From contig NC_052479.1 in NCBI RefSeq assembly GCF_009730915.1, forward strand, positions 28,831,610 through 28,895,609: a stretch of DNA of 64,000 nt, given 5' to 3'. This document shows, piece after piece, positions 23,417 through 35,100 of the stretch (position 1 is its first letter; each line of letters starts with the position of its first letter). Position numbers and translations under genes: made by a program. The notes beneath the pieces were generated by a model. It did no database searches and was not told the DNA's origin. It saw nothing but the letters and a program-made list of their open reading frames with translations. Source of the stretch: Dioscorea cayenensis subsp. rotundata (Eukaryota > Streptophyta > Magnoliopsida > Dioscoreales > Dioscoreaceae).

Positions 23417-24045
23417 TGGAGGTCGAGGTCAAGCTCCGTCTCCCTGATGCCGCTGCTCATCAGCGCCTCTCTGAGGCTCTGGCTCCTCGCCATCTCCGCA
23501 CGCATCTTCAGGATAACCTTTTCTTTGATGGAGCCGCTGGGGAGCTCTCCTCTCGGTTTGCAGTCCTTCGTCTTCGCTTCTACGATGGTGATACCCGTTG
23601 CGTGCTGTCGCTCAAGGCCCGTGCTCAGCTTTCCGGCGGTGTTAGCCGGGTTGAGGAGGAGGAGGAGGATATTGAGCCCACGCTTGGCAGAGCCTGCGCT
23701 GCCGAGCCTTGGCGGCTCGCTGATCTTGCTAGCACTTCGTGTATCATGAAAAAGGTTGTGGATGAGCTTGGGATGAAGGGGGATGGAGGAAAGGTGGGAG
23801 CTTTTGTTTGTTTTGGTGGGTTTAAGAATGTTAGGTCTGTGTATGGGTGGGAGGAGGGGCTTGTGCTTGAGCTGGATGAGACTCAGTTTGAGTTTGGGAC
23901 AAACTATGAGCTGGAGTGCGAGACTGCTGATCCGGAGAGGGCTAAGGAGCTGCTGGAGAAGTTCTTGAAGGACATTGAAGTGCCGTATGAGTATGCGCAG
24001 GCTTCCAAGTATGCGGTGTTTCGTGCTGGCAAGCTCTTGCCATGA
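23416..24045 (+). CDS. TTM3: Triphosphate tunnel metalloenzyme TTM3 (CYTH superfamily), downstream ORF
   Basis: TTM proteins fold as an eight-stranded beta tunnel that hydrolyses triphosphate groups with divalent metal; Arabidopsis TTM3 acts mainly on inorganic tripolyphosphate. The single-exon ORF of 209 aa matches the family length. Visible signature residues: EVEVK (the ExExK motif, residues 2-6), basic tunnel strands LRLRFYDGDTRCVLSLKAR, acidic strands LELDETQFEF and YELECET, and a C-terminal SKYAVFRAGK. The start is ATG 23416, because ExExK follows immediately and the codon overlaps the CDC26 stop. Translation therefore probably depends on leaky scanning or reinitiation on a shared mRNA. 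Antisense frames here are shadows caused by high GC. Confidence 0.96.
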   Translation: MEVEVKLRLPDAAAHQRLSEALAPRHLRTHLQDNLFFDGAAGELSSRFAVLRLRFYDGDTRCVLSLKARAQLSGGVSRVEEEEEDIEPTLGRACAAEPWRLADLASTSCIMKKVVDELGMKGDGGKVGAFVCFGGFKNVRSVYGWEEGLVLELDETQFEFGTNYELECETADPERAKELLEKFLKDIEVPYEYAQASKYAVFRAGKLLP

Positions 24046-27000
24046 GTGAGTCAATCACTTAGCTTCTTTTCTCTCGTAACATTGAAATAATCTCTTTGAT
24101 ATGCTTGTGATTTCATTGAGAATGAACTTTCAAGTGGTTTGAATTGATGTGGTTTCTTTGATTGCCAATATAAATGTTATGAAATCTAATGAATGTTGGT
24201 TGCTTGTTTGGCTGATTACTATGCTTTGAAAGGTTCATGAATATGTGAATTATTCACAGAATTTGATCCAGAGAAATGGTATGTTACTGTGAGACGTTGG
24301 AGTTTGTTTTGCAGGTCAAACAATGGTGGCCATTCTCCTATTTTAGTAGCCTGGCAAATATGTTTTATCTGAAAGAACTATAAGCAACAAAATCTTCCAT
24401 ATTCCTTATAGCCTGGTCTTATAATCTTTGAAAGAAATCTAGGATCTCTGTTTTTTTTTTCCTCCATTCTCTGAGAGGCCTGGAAGCATTGTTTGCTTTT
24501 GGTTCCTCAATTGTATTAGTTCCCTGAAAATTTTTTTCCATTTTCATGGTTTATTAGTCCATTGCAATCATATTTCATGGGACATGATGACAGATTTCTC
24601 TCTCAATTCTTAAGCATGCAAAAGGTATGTAGGTTTCCTTATGTGGTCATGTGAAAAGGGATAAAACTAACGACCCAGCATTCTATGCAGCCATTTGGTC
24701 ATTATTTTCACATTTTGATAATTTTATAATTATGAATCTCAATGAACAACAAAGCTAGATTGTGGATTATGTATACATTCAATAACATCGGTGCATCCAA
24801 TGGTTATGCGCTTGAATAATTACATGGTATGCACTTTAAAGAGATATGTTTCATAATATCCCATCAAGCATTTTGCATTTGTTCGCTCTTATTCTCTGAG
24901 TTCCACCACAAACTGTTGCTTGTTCCCCTTCCTCCTGTATTCTAGAAATAGCATTCTTATGTTTGGTATCATTGCTGCTTTATGGCATTCATTATAGTTA
25001 GATGGCTGTTACGCCCTAAATGACATTAATAATAGATGGGAAGAATGTTTTTATTATCAGTAAAATTTCTTAACTCTATGAATAAAAAATGACACTTCTA
25101 AACAGCCAGCAAGCAGTGCATATATCTCCATGCCAAATTTTCTTTCATGTTCAAATAGTTCCTGCTCTCCATTAATGATCTATTTGTGTTTCTGCATTTT
25201 ATAAACATGTTTCCTTTTGTTGATTATTTTGTGGAAGGCAAAAAATAAGCCTTCAATATCATTCCCAGGTTCAGTAAAAACTAAATCAAATATGCTTACT
25301 ATACGATTCGTTGGATCAGCTTTATCAATTTATTAGTTGCAGGAACAAGCTGTATCTGAAAAACTACTTATCTCCACATTGTGATTTAACACTAAATAAT
25401 GGATAAATATAATACTATGTGAGTTATTTTTTGATGAATTATGATGAACAGGACTAGAAAATAAAGCCGTTATTGAGCCTTCTAGTTGCCATCCTATTAG
25501 ATGGAGTCGGTTATTATTTTCATCAGTCATTTTTATCTTCAATCACAAGTTATATCTTGTTATGCATTGATATCTTGAATCTTTATCAAACCTTTGAATG
25601 CAATTACTGCATAAACATAATGCTATTTGTTACTACTTGAGGGAGTTGTGTCCATGGATCATTGTTTGTTTTGCAACAAAAAAACAGGATGAGTCTTGAT
25701 TGGAAAAGAAGGTGATCATACTTTGTCTTTTCATCTTTTCATCGTCTTAATTACTTATTTCATTTATCTTGTCATGCATTAATCATTAATGCATGAACTC
25801 CAAACATCTCATTTGCAGGAACAGGATATATATGTCACGTTGTTGTGTTTCATGAACCTGTGATTGATTTGCAGCAATGAACAGGATGAATCTTGACTAT
25901 TTAAAAAGGTAATAATTTGGTGTTAATTACTTCGAATATCGATTTCATCTTTAATCAGTCAACTTGAACAATTTTTATCTTGTCATGCATCAACTCTTCA
26001 TTGAATATTCCTCAGAACTACTACTTATCGACGTCTTATTTTTTTTTTATTGTCAAGATTACTTTCTTTTCTGTTGAATACTGGCAATTATATAATCTAA
26101 ACTTTTAAATCCAAGTTAAGGAACTCCTTATTTCACTAATTGTTCTTTGTCTTCATTGATTTGGATTACTTGAATGGTTTCTTATAATGTGTCTCTGGAT
26201 CATTTGATGAAAAATCCTCTTGATTTCACTTTCATTTACTGAATTTTGAATTATAATTACACATTATGTTTATTCTTAAAATTCTGAATTATTTTAGGCC
26301 ATTTAATTAGGGTATGATTGCAAATACATACCCATAAAATTTATATTTTTTTGCATACCATGATAAAACCAGCAAAAGTATATATATGTGTGTGTGTGTG
26401 TATATATAATTATCTATAAGAACTTTTTTCTTATTTTTCCTGCTAAATATAACCAAATATAGGAGGTTAAAATAAAATAATTTTTCCCATATATATATAT
26501 ATATATATCTTGAGATGAAGTTTATTTAGATGTAATTTATCTATCATTCACTTTTGTGATGAAGAATAAACTAAATTTTATAGGTTTTTTTTTGTTAATT
26601 TTTTAAATTGATATGTTTATATAAATGTAATTATGGATAAATATAAAATTAAAATAAAATAATATAAAAGTATAATTCCGGCAGAATAGTGGCAAAAAGA
26701 AGGGTCCAAAGAAGCATCCAAAATGTTGAGAAAAAGTTCAATTAAATTCAAGTCATACATCATTATCAATCCGTTCATTCCAAGTGTTCTAATCAACATT
26801 GCTCTCTTGTATTTATCAATTTCTTTAATACACTTTGGAATAATATACAAAAAGAAATTAATAATAATAAATCAAAAGATGATAGAAAGATAAATTTAAA
26901 AAATAAAAAATAAAATTATGTAACAAATTAATTAAGTAAAAACTAAATATGTTAAGTATTCAAAGAAAAGGAGAGACATAAGTAAGAAGAAATTCTTGTT

Positions 27001-27325
27001 TATTTTGAGCATACATATATTTATACATATACATTTTACATTTTAAAATAGTTACCAATAAATTTTTTTATATTTTATTTTATGATCATAATAAATAAAA
27101 TAAATCCCCAATATATCACTTCTACATCCCCAAAATTTCTTTTATTTACAAAACATACCCGTGGTATTTTTTTCTTCATTTAAAAAAAAAATACAATAAA
27201 ATGTTATTTATTTTGTTTTATGATCATCATAAATAAATAAATAAATAAAAAACCCTCAACATATCATCCCTTCACCCAAAATTTTCATTCATTCCTAAAA
27301 TCATTTTTTCTTCCCAAAATACACC
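24046..27325. other. Non-coding region downstream of TTM3
   Basis: The first 1-2 kb probably includes the TTM3 3' UTR. Two similar short blocks (ACAGGATGAGTCTTGATTGG near 25684 and ACAGGATGAATCTTGACTAT near 25880), each followed by AAGGT-A/G, look like old duplicated sequence or spliced 3' UTR pieces. From 26,300 on it is AT-rich with (TG)n/(TA)n near 26390 and (TA)n near 26490. No gene is recognised. Confidence 0.5.

Positions 27326-27328
<3 letters not shown>

Positions 27329-27382
<54 letters not shown>
27329..27382. repeat. (AT)n microsatellite, about 54 bp
   Basis: This is one of the longest uninterrupted AT dinucleotide runs in the window, directly adjoining a 94-bp tandem duplication. 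Confidence 0.95.
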
Positions 27383-27387
<5 letters not shown>

Positions 27388-27570
27388 GAAGAAACATCAA
27401 TTGCTGCAGTTGAGCACAGTAATTATTAATTATTAAAATGCTACAATGTGTACTAATTAAGGGTTAGTAGGGTTTGTATATGAAGAAACATCAATTGCTG
27501 CAGTTGAGCACAGTAATTATTAATTATTAAAATGCTACAATGTGTACTAATTAAGGGTTAGTAGGGTTTG
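27383..27570. repeat. 94-bp tandem duplication
   Basis: The unit starting TATATGAAGAAACATCAATT at 27383 is repeated, apparently without change, at 27477. It abuts the long (AT)n run and lies just upstream of the plastid-derived insertion. Confidence 0.95.
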
Positions 27571-27765
27571 TTTAGTTTTAGATTAAGTTTTTAGGTTTAA
27601 TAGAAATAGAGTTTATTTATAACATAGTAGTAGAACCATTGGATTGAAATCCAACGGTCTGTAGCAACATTCATAGATTATAAATATATGAACATGCATA
27701 TAAAAAATATCTCAACCATTCTCGATCGAGCCAAATTAGCATATCTTGGGTTGGTACGAAATCTC

Positions 27766-28052
<287 letters not shown>

Positions 28053-28149
28053 TCATCCAGCCTGCACACCCTTAATTAAGGACGTGGAGTTTGGATTGCA
28101 AGCTTGCACTCCACTTCTTCCAAATCTTGAACTTGAGATTTTTGAATGT

Positions 28150-28293
28150 TGCAATAACATATTTTGGTTCATATAATCTCACTAAAGAAGGAGCCATTTT
28201 CATTGTTACTGTGCCGGCTGTTAAAATTAGATCCGCTTGCCTAGGACTCGATCTTGGTACCAATCCATAACGAGCAAATTTAATGAAACAACA
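28150..28293 (-). pseudogene. ndhK: Plastid-derived ndhK fragment (NUPT)
   Basis: The minus strand reads [48 protein letters not shown]. This is plastid NDH subunit K rather than mitochondrial PSST/NDUFS7, which differs in this region. By comparison with the known family sequence, about 10 codons are missing between the CCFIEFA motif and RYGLVPR, and four codons (QMPE) are missing within YEQMPEPKYV. Both deletions keep the frame. Similarity stops after YVIA. It sits about 150 bp from the rpoC1 piece, although these genes are many kilobases apart in typical plastid genomes. Confidence 0.9.
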
Positions 28294-28598
28294 ACTGGTA
28301 CCATAGAGAAGAATTTAAGAATTGGGGGTCACCCTTCATTTTTACCGTGGAATCAAAAACCGTTATTTTATGAGCCTTTTGGTCCTTCAATATATATATA
28401 AAGACTGGTAAAAACTGTTATTCTATGATCATCATAAACAGTAGAAAACGCGTTCTACAATCATGAAAAGTAAAAAATGTACTGTACTTATATAAATGAT
28501 CAAACGGCTGTGAGTAAAAAGTCCCTAGAGAACAGTAACTTAGGAATACCCTTAAATTACCATTTCCCAGTATATATATATATATATATATGAGGACC

Positions 28599-28847
28599 CA
28601 TCATCTAGGGACGTCCATAGATTTCAAATCTAGGGATGTCCATAAGAAATGCGATGGATAGTAATCGATGGGCTCTTATCATTATGAAAACGGTAGAAAC
28701 CGCGTTTCACGGTGTTGTACTGATGATCGTGAGCGATAAAAAGATGTACGATGTTTATGTAAGCAATCAACCATCGAGATGATGATCGGCGAACCTAGAT
28801 TTAAAAACATCCCTAAATTTCAAATCTAGGGACTTACTTAGATGATG
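28599..28847. mobile_element. Putative MITE of about 250 bp between two (TA)n tracts
   Basis: The left end CATCATCTAGGGACGTCC followed by TAGATTTCAAATCTAGGGAT is matched by the reverse complement of the right end (CATCATCTAAGTAAGTCC, then TAGATTTGAAATTTAGGGAT). This gives terminal inverted repeats of about 45-50 bp with roughly 80% identity. The interior is non-coding. (TA)n tracts flank it at 28571-28592 and about 28856-28879, so a TA target-site duplication cannot be distinguished. Confidence 0.6.
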
Positions 28848-29146
28848 TTTTTCCTATATATATATATATATATATATACTTTCAAACATTTACCATGATT
28901 TTTAATTTTTGTTTATAATAATACTAATAAATAAATAAATAAAAATCCCCCAAATTTTTATATTCTTTCCCCCAATTTTTTACCTTTTCTTCCCAAAATG
29001 TCCCCACGGTCAACCTTTGTCAGCTTCCCCCAAAATCCCTTTCTTTCTCTCTCGATATTTCATTACTCGTTGGTCTTCTTCTTCTTCTTCTTCTTCTTCT
29101 CCCGCGTCCGCGTCGCTGGATCGGGCTTCTCCTCTCCTAGTCTCCG
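28848..29146 (+). promoter_or_regulatory. PAT24 promoter and 5' UTR with (CTT)n tract
   Basis: This region contains (TA)n near 28860 and a (CTT)n run at about 29073-29103 ending in CCCGCGTCCGCG just upstream of the ATG. Pyrimidine-rich CTT tracts are common in plant 5' UTRs and initiator regions. Antisense Glu/Arg-rich frames here come from this repeat. Confidence 0.5.
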
Positions 29147-32100
29147 ATGGCCTCCGAGATCGAGGTCGTCGATGAGGGCCCCGTCGCCTCCGCCCCATCA
29201 GAAGAGGAGTTGAAGAATGATGTCTACACGGCCGCGGCTTACGGTGACCTTGAGAAGCTCCAGCGCCTTGTGGAAACCGAGGGCTGCTCCGTCTCCGAGC
29301 CTGATGGCTCCGGATACTACGCCCTCCAGTGGGCTGCTCTTAATAACCGCACTGCCGCCGCGCAGTACATCATCGAGGTTTTTCCTTTTCTCCTTTTTCG
29401 TTATTACTTTTTTGTGGCTTGATTTCTTTGGGGGCTTTGATAATTTTATGTTTCTTTTCTCGGAAAATCGAGTGATTTTGTTGCTTTTTGTGGTTTTTAG
29501 CGGAGTTTGATACTGTTTGTTGTCATGTATCCGTGTGAAAATTTGATCTTTGGATCACTTTTGCTTGATGTGTTTTGTTTGTTGGAAAATAATGATTATT
29601 TACGTTTTCTATGCAACGGGTGTAGCCTCCTTTTATCAATTATTGTTTGATTGGTGGAATGGTTTCATAGGTTTTGTTTTTTTATTTTTTTATTATTTAG
29701 TTTGTCTCGTAGTTCTTTTTAGTGTATGTCATGGTAATCTTTTGTAATTCAATGTCTTCACCAACTATTAGTTTATGATGTCTTCAGTTCTAGAGTTATG
29801 AACTTTTGTGTGTGTCTTCTTTGGAACGTCTGTCTTTTTGTTCCTTTGTTCAATCTCCAAGAGCATATTTAATGGTCTTCACATTCTTTCTTGCTTCCGT
29901 AGTGGACTTAGTAAGACAGGTCCTGATGTTTTTCTTTATAGTTTTTCATCTTTTTTGTGGGATTCATGTCTATTTGTTAGGTCTGTGTTGAAATGGTGAT
30001 TTTATTGTATTTTTTTTTAACAGCATGGAGGAGATGTGAATGCCACAGATCACACCGCGCAGACGGCACTCCACTGGAGTGCTGTGCGTGGTCATATCCA
30101 GGTTGCTGAGCTTTTGCTAAAAGAGGGTGCTCGTGTGGATGCTGCGGACATGTATGGTTATCAGGTTTGGAGCATGCAATTCAGTTTACTTTGCTTTTTA
30201 TTTGCTTTAACTATTAATGATGCATTAACAGCGTTTTGATTTGAGTAATGTTTATCTTGTTTTCAATTTGGGCTAGACCAATGCCATCATCCATGAGTCG
30301 TCTTGACTATGCGGCCACTTGTATTTATCATGCGTGTTGTGCCAGAAATTTTATTGCTGTATATTATCTTGGGATAATTCTATATTTTCTTGGGATACTT
30401 CTATATGAGCTATTTTCAAATTAAAGTTTTCAATTTTAGTAATTTTATGAGTAAAATCATCAAGAAGAACTTGCTTTGTTATAGTTCAATGACTCAATCA
30501 ACTAGGTCTAGTCATATATCCCCTTGTTTCCTGGAAACTTGTCATCCTCTTTTCTTTTGTAGGTTTAACTTTAACAATTTTCTAGGCTTAGTGTAAGCCA
30601 ATTTACGATGGCACTGATTCTAAAATCAGTTTGTAACTGGAAGTTTTTTTCTGCTAACTTAGATGATTTTGTGGTACTATGACTGAAGTCTTTCTTGTGA
30701 TTCATGTTTATCATTGTGTATGTAAAGCTCTAAGCACACTGATCTTGATTGGCTTGAGTTTGGTTTAATTGAATTCAAAGCACCTTGATAGTAGTAAACT
30801 TGAGTTATCTATTGAAGCTTGGCTTGAATCAAATTTGCAAATAGTGTAATAGGAAGCAAAGTCGAGTTGAATGAACCCCAATAAAGCAAAATTGAGCTGA
30901 GCCCCAAGTTACACGTGCTTGGCTTGAGTTCAATTTGAATAATTGATTAGATGGAGAAAGCTCAAGTCAAATCTAGTAGATAACATTTAAGACCCAAATA
31001 TTGCACTTATGGTTGTTATTAAGTTGTTATTGGAAAATAGTTTGCACCTAAACCTTCCAATCATGCTGCCTGACTTTATAAGGTTCCTTATTTTTATAGG
31101 ATCTTATGTCAAAGTATAACTAAACAGTTGTAAAAATTAAACTAAGGGTATCCTAGTTGGGCTTGAACAAGGAAGTTTATTTTCAAGCATGGCTAGAAAT
31201 TAAATTCAAGCCCAACTAATAGGAAGAGCTCAAGGTTAATTTGAGCTGAACACAGGCTGCTTGTGAGCAGTTTGATTATTTGGACAACCCTATGCAAGTA
31301 TGATCTAAGAATGTTATGTTAATTGGTTGTGTCCCTTGAAAACATTACCAATTTAGTGTCATTTGTTATCAACTTGATGGTGCATATGTTTGTCTTGATT
31401 GATATTGTTGCGTTAGTTGTGTTCTTAAAAAGTTTGTTGTGAGGTCTGTCCTTTGATCATTCTCAATGTTATTGCAGACCACACATGTTGCAGCTCAGTA
31501 TGGCCAGACAACTTTCCTTTATCATATTGTGACAAAATGGAATGCCGATCCTGATGTCCCTGATAATGATGGAAGGAGCCCTCTCCACTGGTATGAGCCT
31601 CTGCCTCTTTATGTAATATCTTCCAATCTGGTCGGCTTGTTTGGCCATTGCATTATCCTATTTTTGTTGTCTTACAGTTTGTGGCTTTGCCATGCTTCTG
31701 CCATCTTCCATCTGATGATTACAAAAACATCTTGAGCAGATATTTTTCAATCTTTTTTTCAGAAATTGAATATATCTTCTCCAGTGATTGTTCTGTCAAC
31801 TGATCCTTCACTTTTACGGGTTTGCAGGGCTGCCTACAAAGGATTTGCTGATAGCATACGTCTTCTGTTATTTCTGGATGCCTATAGGGGCCGACAAGAT
31901 AAAGAGGGTATTATCTTGTTTTAATGACAATCTTTTTAATTTTTAGCTTTGGTTTCTACTGTGGAAAACTAAGAATATATTTGTAACTTGTGTATCATTT
32001 TTCAGGTTGTACTCCTCTTCATTGGGCTGCTATCAGGGGGAATCTTGAGGCATGCACAGTGTTAGTTCAGGCGGGTAAAAGGGAGGACCTAATGGTTACA

Positions 32101-35100
32101 GACAACACTGGGTTTACTCCAGCACAGCTAGCTTCAGATAAAAATCATCGGCAAGTTGCTTTTTTCCTCGTAGGTGTTCTTTCACTAAAACAACTAACAA
32201 CTTAATATCCTATTCTGGCCTCCTCGATAGAACACTCGGTCATTTATTTCATAATCTTTGGTTTTGGTTTTTGATGCCTACAATTTGCCTGAATGATTGC
32301 TAATCTCAGCATATATAATTTTGTTTAGTAGTTGGCTGGCCAGGTTTGGGGCTGCAACCAGCTCCAAGGCTAAAGAGATTGGCAAGCATCTTAGAATATT
32401 TTACAAACAATGATATGGTTTTTTTAGTTTGATATTTCTTGGGCTAATTTATTCCAGAAACTCTACGTAACAATGGATGAAACCTTGCTTTAGAAAGTTC
32501 AAGCGTAGTGATGAATGCACTAGTATTTTATCAGTGATAACTTTTAATGAGTTTTTTACATAGATTTGGATTCCAAGTATAAGGCCCTAGAATTAGTTGA
32601 GCTGCAATAAGAAGGTTTATTGGTGGATTATGAAATGCCAGTCAATTTTGAACTTCATTATTCCCTGACAATATGTAATTCCTGCTTATATTCAATATTA
32701 AAATTCCCTGTGTGACAACATTAAGAGAAGTATGAAACATTCAGGCTGCTGTTAGAAAGGTCACAGCGTCCTCTAGTTATGCAGAATTTGGTACTGTCTG
32801 AGATTAACATGTCTCGAATTTGGATGGTGTCTAAGTTTAGGAATGCTGGTCTTTATATGGTCACGTCAGTTCCTACTTTCACCTCTGTTGCATACGCAAG
32901 TTATGTTAAATAATGAAATCATCTTCCTTGAAAGTTTATACTGATTCTTTTCTTTGTAAACATGTTCTTCCAGGGAAATGCCAGAAGACTATTTGACAAA
33001 CGGTGCGATGGGAATAGCCCACTTGGGAAAATTTCAAAATTAGGACTTGCTCCTGCTCTCTGGATTGTAATTATCATTCTGCTTGTCACTTATATACATT
33101 CTGTGGTCTTAGGTAAAAAATATAGTTTTAAGTTATGTTTTTATTTTTGGATTGACACATATAAACTTTTTTTTCCTAATGAACTATTTATTGAGTTTAC
33201 CCTTTCTTCATGGATGCAGCATCAAGTTTCCCAAACCTAACAGCTGGCTCTGGTTTTTTCGCTTGGTTAGGAGTTCTATCGGCAACTACTGGGTTGGTGA
33301 TGTTTTATAGATGTAGTAGGTATGCCATTTTAAACCTCATCAATGCATTAACTGAACTACATCAGTGGCATCATTTGTTAGGATTGATTTCTTGATCTAG
33401 GTTACTCTGATAGATGTTTTCTTGCTTTCTTTCTATTTAATTATTTTAAGTTCTGGAGTTGAACATTAAGGCTGACTGTATGATATCTGGTGTAGTTGTG
33501 GTTTCTAATGTAGGGCATATTTAAGCTATTTATTTGCACTAGTAGGCTCAAAGAATGCTTTTGTGGTGCTATCTTCTATCAAATGTCAGAAATGGGCTGT
33601 TTCTTGGTTGGATGAGCTGTTAACGATAAACAACTATTTGCCAAGTGCCAACCAAATTCATAGTAGCCTTTATTATCCTCCTTTATGGCATGTGGCGGAT
33701 CTGTGGTTTCCAATTGAATATATTTAAGGATAATTTGTACTGAATAATTTTCTAACAAATTAAAGCTATTTTAAATGCGAGGTGCATTGAGGAACAGCTG
33801 GCATTTATTTAATTCCTTGTATGTCTATTACCCCATAGAAAAATGCCTTCTGGTTGTACTATAAGTCTATAATCATAGAACAATCAATCCAATTAATGCT
33901 TCACAAACATTAAATTACTGATTATTAAGTATAAGACACAGTAAATACCAAAACCTTGATAGTTTATCATAAATAGAAATGAGTTGGCCCACCTTGCTGC
34001 ATATTTGATTGTATTTATGGCTTCCTGATTCATATTTAGTTTCTTGGTCTCCACTGCATGAGCAGACTTCATGTTTGTGTATCTGGTCACTGAAATCCAT
34101 ATATAAGCCACAAATAAGGCATGAAATAGCCTCGAGTTACCCACTTCAGCTAGTCATTCATACTGTCATATTTGAATCATTTAATATAAATTTCTTCATT
34201 GGAGTTGTGAAAGAATAAAACAATATTGTCACATCCTAGGCTAAACTTGTGTATAATAAATCTCCAACATGCCCATGTTGGTGATAGCCTTGTGGATCAA
34301 GTGTAGTCTTTATCAAGACATGTTATGTAATAAAAGAAAAAAAATTGACAAATGAATATGCAAAAACTCCAATTAACATGTTTTTAACACCTTTAATACT
34401 TAAAAATTTGTGGCCTCAACAGTTTAATGTTGAATTGCAAAAAGTCTTATTACTCTTATAACCTACTAAATCCCTTTGATTACAGCTTTGTGGTGTTTGC
34501 CATGCCTGTTACTTCTTACTAATCCTTGGTTTCTCACTTAAAAATCTGGTAGGTATTGATTCATTATGGATATGCACCTTCTATGAAGTCATATTCTGTT
34601 TTGCATCATCTTGTATTATGATTGGGGTGTTACATTTAGCACCTTGAGTTACAGCTTTTCTTATGGCATACTATGTCAGGCAGTACAAATATGAATCATT
34701 CTCTTACTGTGTGCTTGTTTTTTAATGCAATACTTTCTTATGACCACAGGAAAGATCCGGGTTTTATCAACATGAAAGTACGTGATTCACAAAATGTCAG
34801 AGATGATGTAAGTTCCACACCTGGCAGCATGTCCTTTATTCCTTGTGTTGCGGAATCTTAAATTCTCAGTTAGCATTATAAATGTTGCAAGCACATAATA
34901 TTAGCAAATTACTGTTTCCCCTTGGACCATTAGATTATGTTGGTTTATGCTATCATGTGTTTCTTTGTGCTTCAACATGTCTTTGTACAGTATTAGGCCA
35001 TCAATTCTAGTTCATCTTTTATCAACAATAGCTTTGCATGAAGTATGTTTTTCTTCTTTTGTATTAAAAACATTATTATATTTACTACAATTTTCCAATT

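Noticed and set aside
23179..24054. 291-aa minus-strand reading frame opposite CDC26-TTM3
   Set aside because: It is antisense to two recognised genes, has skewed Leu/Arg/Ser composition, no domain, and is explained by high GC in the sense strand.
28150..28293. Mitochondrial complex I PSST (NDUFS7) origin for the ndhK-like fragment
   Set aside because: The motif [19 protein letters not shown] followed by [15 protein letters not shown] is the plastid NDH-K form; PSST has a different sequence here.
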